Shown: positions 58,569 through 64,000 of the stretch, one piece after another | Numbering within the stretch: position 1 is the first letter of the stretch | Layout: each line of letters starts with the position of its first letter | Assembly: GCF_046630445.1 (NCBI RefSeq) | Contig: NC_092341.1 | Span: forward strand, 3,076,001-3,140,000 | Source: Rutidosis leptorrhynchoides | Lineage: Eukaryota > Streptophyta > Magnoliopsida > Asterales > Asteraceae | Direction of reading: 5' to 3' | Length of the DNA: 64,000 nt | The notes under the pieces: generated by a model | The model's input: the letters and a program-made list of their open reading frames with translations, nothing else | Databases searched by the model: none | Told to the model about the DNA's origin: nothing | Position numbers and translations under genes: made by a program

Positions 58569-59327
58569 TCACTGATGGTTGTGATCTTGGTCTTCTCGAG
58601 GGAATGTGAGTCTTGGTGGATAAGTCCTGAGAAAGTGTCGGACCAACAGTGGTAACAGATCCGGTACTTCTCTTGAAGATCTTCTGAAAGATAAGTAGTG
58701 CGCAGTTTCGGCTCTTGACAAATCTTGAAGTCCGATGAGAATATGATCCACAGCTCTGCTGGTTGACCCATGAATGTCAATCATAGAAGCAGTGCTTGTG
58801 TTGATGATTTCTCTGATGGGATGCTCATTTTGGAGGTCTTCAAATAATGTTAGAAACTGTATCTTTAGAATTTCGAAGTATTCGGAACGGTGATCTCCAC
58901 AGTAGGAGTCTGTAGCTTTGCACAGATTAGTTAAGAGATGAAGCTGGAAAGAAGTGAACAACAATCCTGATCCGAGTATTAGTTTCACCGTCTTTGAGTA
59001 TATCTCCCGACATCCAGCTTTAAATGTGAAACTAGGATCCGTGGACTCGTGGAAGATACGTGATAACTGCTTCGCAACATAGGTGGCAATGTTGACTCGA
59101 TCTGGTTCAAGATGAGAGAACGGATTGTTTCGCCTTGCTTCCTCCATAACAGCATCTTGTAACTCTTTGATAATCAGATCAGCGTGGTGATCAATTGTTA
59201 CATAAATCACTAGTCTGTCTGGTGTGCTTTTGAAATTATCTCTATCCAGAAGAGCGAAAAGACTGTGAATATCCTCGATCATTTGCAAATTAGAGTGATA
59301 AGTCAGGCGGCCGGTGGAAAGATCCAT
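58569..59327 (-). CDS. Unrecognised helical ORF in place of Athila pol
   Basis: About 252 residues from MDLSTGRLTYHSNLQM. The same reading continues from the acidic protease tail with one interruption. The composition suggests an alpha-helical protein (VMEEARRNNPFSHLEPDRVN, KLILGSGLLFTSFQLHLLTN, YFEILKIQFLTLFEDLQNE). There are no catalytic motifs, no clear signal peptide and no membrane span. It occupies the slot after protease where pol would be. It may be a remnant of the extra Athila ORF normally found after integrase, or something new. Confidence 0.5.
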   Translation of the reverse strand: MDLSTGRLTYHSNLQMIEDIHSLFALLDRDNFKSTPDRLVIYVTIDHHADLIIKELQDAVMEEARRNNPFSHLEPDRVNIATYVAKQLSRIFHESTDPSFTFKAGCREIYSKTVKLILGSGLLFTSFQLHLLTNLCKATDSYCGDHRSEYFEILKIQFLTLFEDLQNEHPIREIINTSTASMIDIHGSTSRAVDHILIGLQDLSRAETAHYLSFRRSSREVPDLLPLLVRHFLRTYPPRLTFPREDQDHNHQ

Positions 59328-59570
59328 GTGCTTCCGGATGAGAGTCAGTAGTGCTCGTTGGTTTCGTGAGAACGGAAGTGTAGATCTGGCTAAGGCGTTA
59401 TAAACCCTAGAGTAAATGATCTTCTGATCTCGACAGAATCTTGTTTCGAGAATAGTGCGAAATACAGAATTATGCTCTCGTTGCCTTTCTTCGTGATAGA
59501 TATGATCGTGAAGAGAATTGATAAAGTCTTGAATGCGTTCTTCTAGGATTTCAACATCATTGTCTTCTCT

Positions 59571-61089
59571 TCAGAGATAGAGGTGGTGCTCTTCTCTGAT
59601 AGCCATAATTCGTTCTGTTAAGCGTAGCGAAAAGTCAATGGTTGACTTTCGGATGGCTTCAAGAATGTCTTCAAATTCATTGGTATCATTGATGAAGGTG
59701 ATCATGTATGCATGTGTGGATATAACTGGAATTCGATCTGAAGAAGAGTACAGCTCCCCTTGATCTACTTCGGTTGGAGAGTGTGAGTTAGTTAGAATGT
59801 CTTCATGATGCTCTTCCTCGTCATCATCAGTATTTGGTTCCTCTGAGGATGCGTCTGATGAACGGGTTTCTTCAGTATTCTGATTCTCCACTTTGATACT
59901 AACAGGATCAATTTCTATATCCTTAACCTCAACCTTGTCGGTCTTCTTCTTGAAGCGAATAATTAAACTGTGATCTTCCGTCTCAAGCCTCATTATTTCT
60001 TCATGACGCTCAATGCTTGGAACGGGTACTGTCGCAGTTTCTTTTAAGTCTTCCATTTCCTCTTCCTCCTCATATTCTTCCTCTTCCTCTATTTCTTCGC
60101 TGGGATCCTCTTCTTCCATTTCTGGGTCAGCTACAGACTGTGATTCGACACCCATCTCGACATCATTGGCTGGTGGTGAAGACTCATCATCGGAAGTGAT
60201 CCGTCTAGTGGAAATAGCAAATATCTCTGCCTGCCCAGAAAGATCGGTCGGTCGGTCAATTTTAAAGGTAACGCTCTCCCCATGTGATCGTAAGATCAAG
60301 GTTTGATTGTACACATCAATGACAGTCCTAGCCGTATTCATGAAAGGTCTTCCTAACACTACTGGGGTGTGTAGGTCTTCCTTGATATCCATCACTACGA
60401 AATCCGTAGGGTACAAGAATTTGTCGACTTTCACCAAGACATTCTCAACTATGCCCTTAGGATATCGAATTTTATGATTGGCAAGTTGGATTGTCATTTT
60501 GGTTGGTGACAAGTCTCCTAACTCTAATCTCTTGTAGAGAGTAGGGGATTAGGTTGATACTTGCTCCTAAATCTGCTAGCGCATGAATGGTTCCAGATTG
60601 ATAGATTGAACATGGGAAAACAAATCGGCCCGTATCTCCTAGCTTAGGTGGTAGAGAGTTTCTGAGTAATGCAGAGCATTCTTCACTCTGTGGAATTTTG
60701 TTAGAGTCTGGTATCCTCTCCTTTGTAGAAAGAAGCCTTCGGATGTATCTCTTCTGGTTGGGAACTTTGGACATGGTGTCCAAGAATCTTCCATCAAGTT
60801 TGAAGGAATCAAACTTGGTTGGTTGTTCTTGTAGCCTTCCAGGATAAGGTACGTGAACTGGAGTTTCAGGGGTCAGCTTCTGAGTATATGTCAATTTGTT
60901 CTTGAGCCTAACTGATCTTCTCCTTGGTTCTTTCTCTGGGATTAAGGAATCCATTTGCTTTGCTTCTTCTATGTGGGGATTTTGGATAGTATTACTTGGC
61001 AATCTTCCCTGCGATCGGGTTTCAAGGCGTTGTGATAACTGTCCGAGCTGCGTTTCCAAACTTTCGAGTAGAGCCAATTGATTTCTCAT
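59571..61089 (-). CDS. Athila protease region and acidic tail
   Basis: Two adjoining open stretches. The first carries ADLGASINLIPYSL, the Athila aspartic-protease signature (D-L-G in place of D-S/T-G), and the second IQLANHKIRYPKGIVENVLV and PVVLGRPFMNTARTVIDV, the rest of the protease fold. A Glu-rich run (EEDPSEEIEEEEEYEEEEEM) and a predicted-helical tail follow. The region contains a break. Confidence 0.82.
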
Positions 61090-61491
61090 TAGTATCTCCG
61101 TCTAATCTTGTCTGGTTGCAGTTCTCTGATTTCGCTGTTGTTGTCCTTGGATGAACTGAGTTAACTGATCATCAGCTTCGAGAGTGGGGTTAGCTGCTTT
61201 TGTAATCTGGGTGGTAGGGGAATTCTCCTCAACTGGGGGACCAGTGAGTGGAAGTGGTTGATCGTAGGTCATTTGAGATTGCTGGGATGGATAAGGTGGA
61301 TAGCGATAGTGAAAAGGTTGATTGCTTCGCTGAAATTGATTAACCCTAGGTGGTTGATTGAATCCGGGATTTGGTGGACGAGCTGGGTATTGGACGTAAC
61401 AGACTGAACCGTCAGGGTTTTCGTACTCAACTTAATAATCTTCAGTAGGCTGCGGGTTGGTACAATTAATACAAGCCTGAGTTTGGTTAAC

Positions 61492-62016
61492 CTACTGTGG
61501 CTGCGTCTTCAATTCTCCGAGTTGTTTGGCAAGAGATTCCATCTTATCCGTGAGGGATTTGATGGCCTCCGTTTGATTATTAAGTGCAGAGAGTGGGGTA
61601 GATGATGAAGTTGTTTCACCACTGTTCCAGTCATGATGATGCATCGTCATGTTCTCGAGCAATTCCCATGCTTCGTCTGCGGTTTGGTTCATCAGATTCC
61701 CTTGAGCTGTTGCATCGATCGTCGTCCTATGATTTACCGTAAGACCATTGTAGAAGGTACAGATTTGGACTGACCGTTCTAGCTGGTGATTAGGGCATTT
61801 CTTCAGCAGGGTTTTGAAACGCTCCCATGCGGTGTAAAGAGATTCATCGTAACTTTGTTTGAAGTTAATGATGTCATTCTTCAGTTTGGTTTGTTTAGAA
61901 GGAGGGAAATATATGGTTAGGAATTTAGTAGCCATCTCCGTCCATGACGTGATGGAATCTTTTTCCAATCCTTCAAACCAAGTTTGAGCATGGTGAGTGA
62001 GAGAATAGGGGAACAA
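61492..62016 (-). CDS. Athila Gag (partial)
   Basis: PF03732-type Gag: MFPYSLTHHAQTWFEGLEKD, SITSWTEMATKFLTIYFPPS, SLYTAWERFKTLLKKCPNHQ, ICTFYNGLTVNHRTTIDATA, ELLENM. The homologous N-terminal part (HGLPNDDPNSHLDKY) extends upstream to about 62110, where it meets unrelated leader sequence. Confidence 0.85.
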   Translation of the reverse strand: MFPYSLTHHAQTWFEGLEKDSITSWTEMATKFLTIYFPPSKQTKLKNDIINFKQSYDESLYTAWERFKTLLKKCPNHQLERSVQICTFYNGLTVNHRTTIDATAQGNLMNQTADEAWELLENMTMHHHDWNSGETTSSSTPLSALNNQTEAIKSLTDKMESLAKQLGELKTQPQ

Positions 62017-62110
62017 GTATAGCCGGACTATATCTTGTCCTATTCCTGGCTGTTTGTAGGAGTTCGAAAGAGATATGTATTTATCAAGGTGAGAATTAGG
62101 ATCGTCATTC

Positions 62111-63127
62111 GGTAATCCGTGATATCTACAGGGCGTATGATGTTGATGCTTGAGGTACAGATTGTGATGTTGAGGTGTGAGATGCGGATGTTGTTGTTGG
62201 TGGTGGTAATGGTACTGTTGATGCCGGTGATGCTGCTGGTGCTTGTGGTATTCAGGCTTGCGAGGTGGATGTCGTTGGTGGTACTGGTGTTGCTGATGGT
62301 GCTTGTAATCTTCGTATCATATCCTCCAAAGCCAATACTCGAGCGCGAAGCTCGTTGACTTCTTCTATTACACCGGGGTGATTGTCGGTTCGGACGAGTG
62401 GATGAATAAGATCTAGAATTTGAGATAGTATATAGTCATGACGAGATACTCTAGAAATGAGGGAGAAAATGGTATTATGAGCAGGTTAGCCGGTAAGTGC
62501 TTCAGGTTCTTCGCCAAGAGGGGAATGTGCGGGATGGAAGGGATCACCTTCTTCTTGTCTCCAATGATTAAGTAGGTTACAAACTCATCCCCAATTCATC
62601 CAGAATAGGTGATGGCTGATTGGTTGATCCATTCTGGTTACACTGTCTTCGGAGTTCAGGTAAATATCCATATCAGAATAGCTGTCGGAGTTTAAGGAAT
62701 TTGAACTAGATACGGGATCCATCTTGTATATTTAGGGAGATGATTTTTGATATGAAATAGATTATAGGATTTAGATTGGTACTCTCCAATACATAATTTA
62801 CATATGTATATATAATACCAAAATTCCATAAATCACGGAGGGATTTTCGGAAGATGTCAGGTAAAGTTTATAGTAACGGATACGCTAAGATATGAATTCG
62901 TCTGTACACCATCTATGCAATAATTGCAATAAGATGTGTCGAGACTGAAAATGATAAGTAGATATTTTTCGACAAGGGATGATAAGCAAAACTTTTGACA
63001 TGCAGACCAGGTTCAAGTCCTGACTTATTAATGTATCCTAACAACTACTAGGTCGAAGTCCAGACTCATTAATGCATCCTAACAACTACCAGTTAGACAC
63101 ACTAATGCAAGACCTGGTTCGCTAAGA
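62111..63127 (-). other. Tekay-type leader with a decayed extra ORF, minus strand
   Basis: Sequence after the primer site resembles the leader of the plus-strand Tekay element (GTTAGGATGCATTAATGAGTCTGG). A decayed frame starts near 62722 (MDPVSSSNSLNSDSYSDMD), later reads VNELRARVLALEDMIRR, then Pro/Thr/Ala-rich, and meets Athila Gag at about 62110. Two copies of a GTTAGGATGCATTAATGAGTC-like word at 63000-63090 form a short direct repeat. Confidence 0.6.
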
Positions 63128-63144
63128 CCACCGCTCTGATACCA
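63128..63144 (-). promoter_or_regulatory. Primer-binding site, minus strand
   Basis: On the minus strand TGGTATCAGAGCGGTGG, an initiator-Met-type site, just past the LTR end TTTACA. Confidence 0.85.
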
Positions 63145-63146
63145 CC

Positions 63147-64000
63147 TGTAAAGACCCGTCCTAATCCATAAGGACGAATACAATAACATATGGTTACATT
63201 GAGAGGTATTTGGCCTCTATATGATACATTTTACAAACATTGCATTCATTTTTAAAGACAAACTTTCATTTCATCGAAAGTTGACAGGCATGCGTACCAT
63301 TTCATACTATCCATCCTATAAATGACCTAATCTGTCATTTACTTAATAATAATCTCTATTGAACTCAACGACTATAATGCAACATCTTTTGAAATATGCC
63401 ATGAATGACTCCAAGTAATATCTTTAAAATGAGCAAATACACAGCGAAAGATTTCTTTAATACCTAAGAATAAATATGCTTTCAAGTGTCAACCAAAAGG
63501 TTGGTGAGTTCATTATTTTATCATAAACAATCATTTCCATTATTTTAATAGATCACAAGATTTTCATTTCCATTTCTCATAAACATACATCTCATATCAG
63601 GCATTTCGCAAACTGCATAGAGATAAAAATGATTCATATGGTGAACACCTGGTAATCGACCTTAACTAGATGCATATAGAATATCTCCATCATTCCGGGA
63701 TAACCTTCGGACATGATAAATTCGAAGAACTAAAGCATCCGGTACTTTGGATGGGGCTCGTTGGGCCCGATAGATTAATCTTTAGGATTCGCGTCAATTA
63801 GGGTATCTGTTCCCTAATTCTTAGATTACCAGACTAAAAGGGGCATATTCGATTTCGATCATTCAACCATAGAATGTAGTTTCAATTACTTGTGTCTATT
63901 TCGTCAAACATTTATAAAAGCGCATGTATTCTCAGTCCCAAAAATATATATTGCAAAAGCATTTAAAAAGGGAGTAAATGAAAACTCACGATACTGTATT
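63147..64000 (-). repeat. Tekay-type 5' LTR, minus strand, partial
   Basis: The LTR's 3' end is at 63147 and it runs out of the window at 64000. It is clearly homologous, in reverse, to about 48170-49013 of the plus-strand Tekay-type LTR but with many differences, so a related family or an older copy. Confidence 0.82.

Larger units (their letters stand above)
57073..62110 (-). mobile_element. Athila internal region without RT and integrase, minus strand
   Basis: In reading order: Gag at about 62110-61492, protease region at about 60980-60250, an acidic stretch, an unrecognised helical frame (about 59570-58569), a 3' untranslated zone with GTGTGGGA words, and the TTGCTTGAGGACAAGCAA pre-LTR motif (57093-57116). 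No reverse transcriptase, RNase H or integrase is present, so this copy or family depends on others to move. A few breaks interrupt the coding parts. Confidence 0.78.

Noticed and set aside
60013-60306. Ser-rich open frame on the plus strand
   Set aside because: Antisense shadow of the Glu-rich acidic stretch in the Athila frame.
62119-62358. Leu/Val-rich 'membrane' frame on the plus strand
   Set aside because: Antisense reading of the His/Gln/Pro-rich repeats near the Tekay-Athila junction; no real membrane protein.
1-64000. CRISPR array, bacterial operon, rRNA or organelle insertion
   Set aside because: No regularly spaced identical repeats, no Shine-Dalgarno-led gene clusters, and no rRNA or plastid-like stretches; everything fits plant nuclear DNA.

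Overview
This is plant nuclear DNA, from a core eudicot. The evidence is intron-containing host genes (a chloroplast FLU gene, a JAZ/TIFY repressor, a NUP107 relic), Stowaway-type MITEs, plant lineages of LTR retrotransposons (Tat, Athila, Tekay, SIRE and other Ty1/copia) and CCCTAAA telomere-type repeats. The long-LTR Tekay and Tat families look like those of Asteraceae to me, but that is only an impression. About three quarters of the window is LTR-retrotransposon sequence, much of it nested.

Layout. 1-1386: 3' end of a Ty1/copia element, whose LTR abuts an exon of a broken NUP107 gene (minus strand, 1387-2458). 2744-2966: Stowaway MITE. 3830-5130: FLU, five exons, apparently intact. 5913-6167: SINE-like repeat. 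6680-26784: a 20-kb nest in which a young Tat element (553-bp LTRs, TSD CCTAG) carries a young, whole Tekay chromovirus (9017-18718, LTRs about 2.38 kb, TSD GCGGT) inside its gag gene. The Tat element also has a spliced-looking antisense gene with its own TATA box. 27019-27174: MITE with an 8-bp target duplication. 28381-29388: JAZ gene on the minus strand, two exons, with a G-box and TATA box upstream. 30.1-30.9 kb: AGCTT-rich MITE, telomere-like repeat, hairpin and a TA microsatellite. 32.0-45.6 kb: a patchwork of old Athila and copia pieces with a SIRE-type solo LTR (33620-35963, TSD TATCA) and an Athila-type solo LTR. 45569-53435: a truncated Tekay-type element with two extra ORFs before gag, one of them F-box-like. 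55099-64000: a minus-strand mosaic in which an Athila 3' LTR and Gag/protease region run into a Tekay-type leader, primer site and LTR.

How the genes relate. The host genes are not functionally linked. FLU restrains chlorophyll precursor synthesis at the thylakoid. JAZ represses jasmonate responses and is itself probably induced by MYC2 through the G-box. NUP107 is a relic of a nuclear-pore gene, divergently placed to FLU.

Most interesting structures: (1) LTRs of several unrelated families here each carry their own array of short, GC-rich, near-palindromic motifs, in most cases just upstream of the TATA box; (2) the Tat antisense gene with its own promoter, and intron-like segments in Tat pol; (3) the Tekay-type element with an F-box-like ORF ahead of gag; (4) the Tekay-leader/Athila-Gag mosaic with no pol and an unrecognised helical ORF; (5) the NUP107 relic. 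All calls come from reading the sequence by eye. No database search was made.
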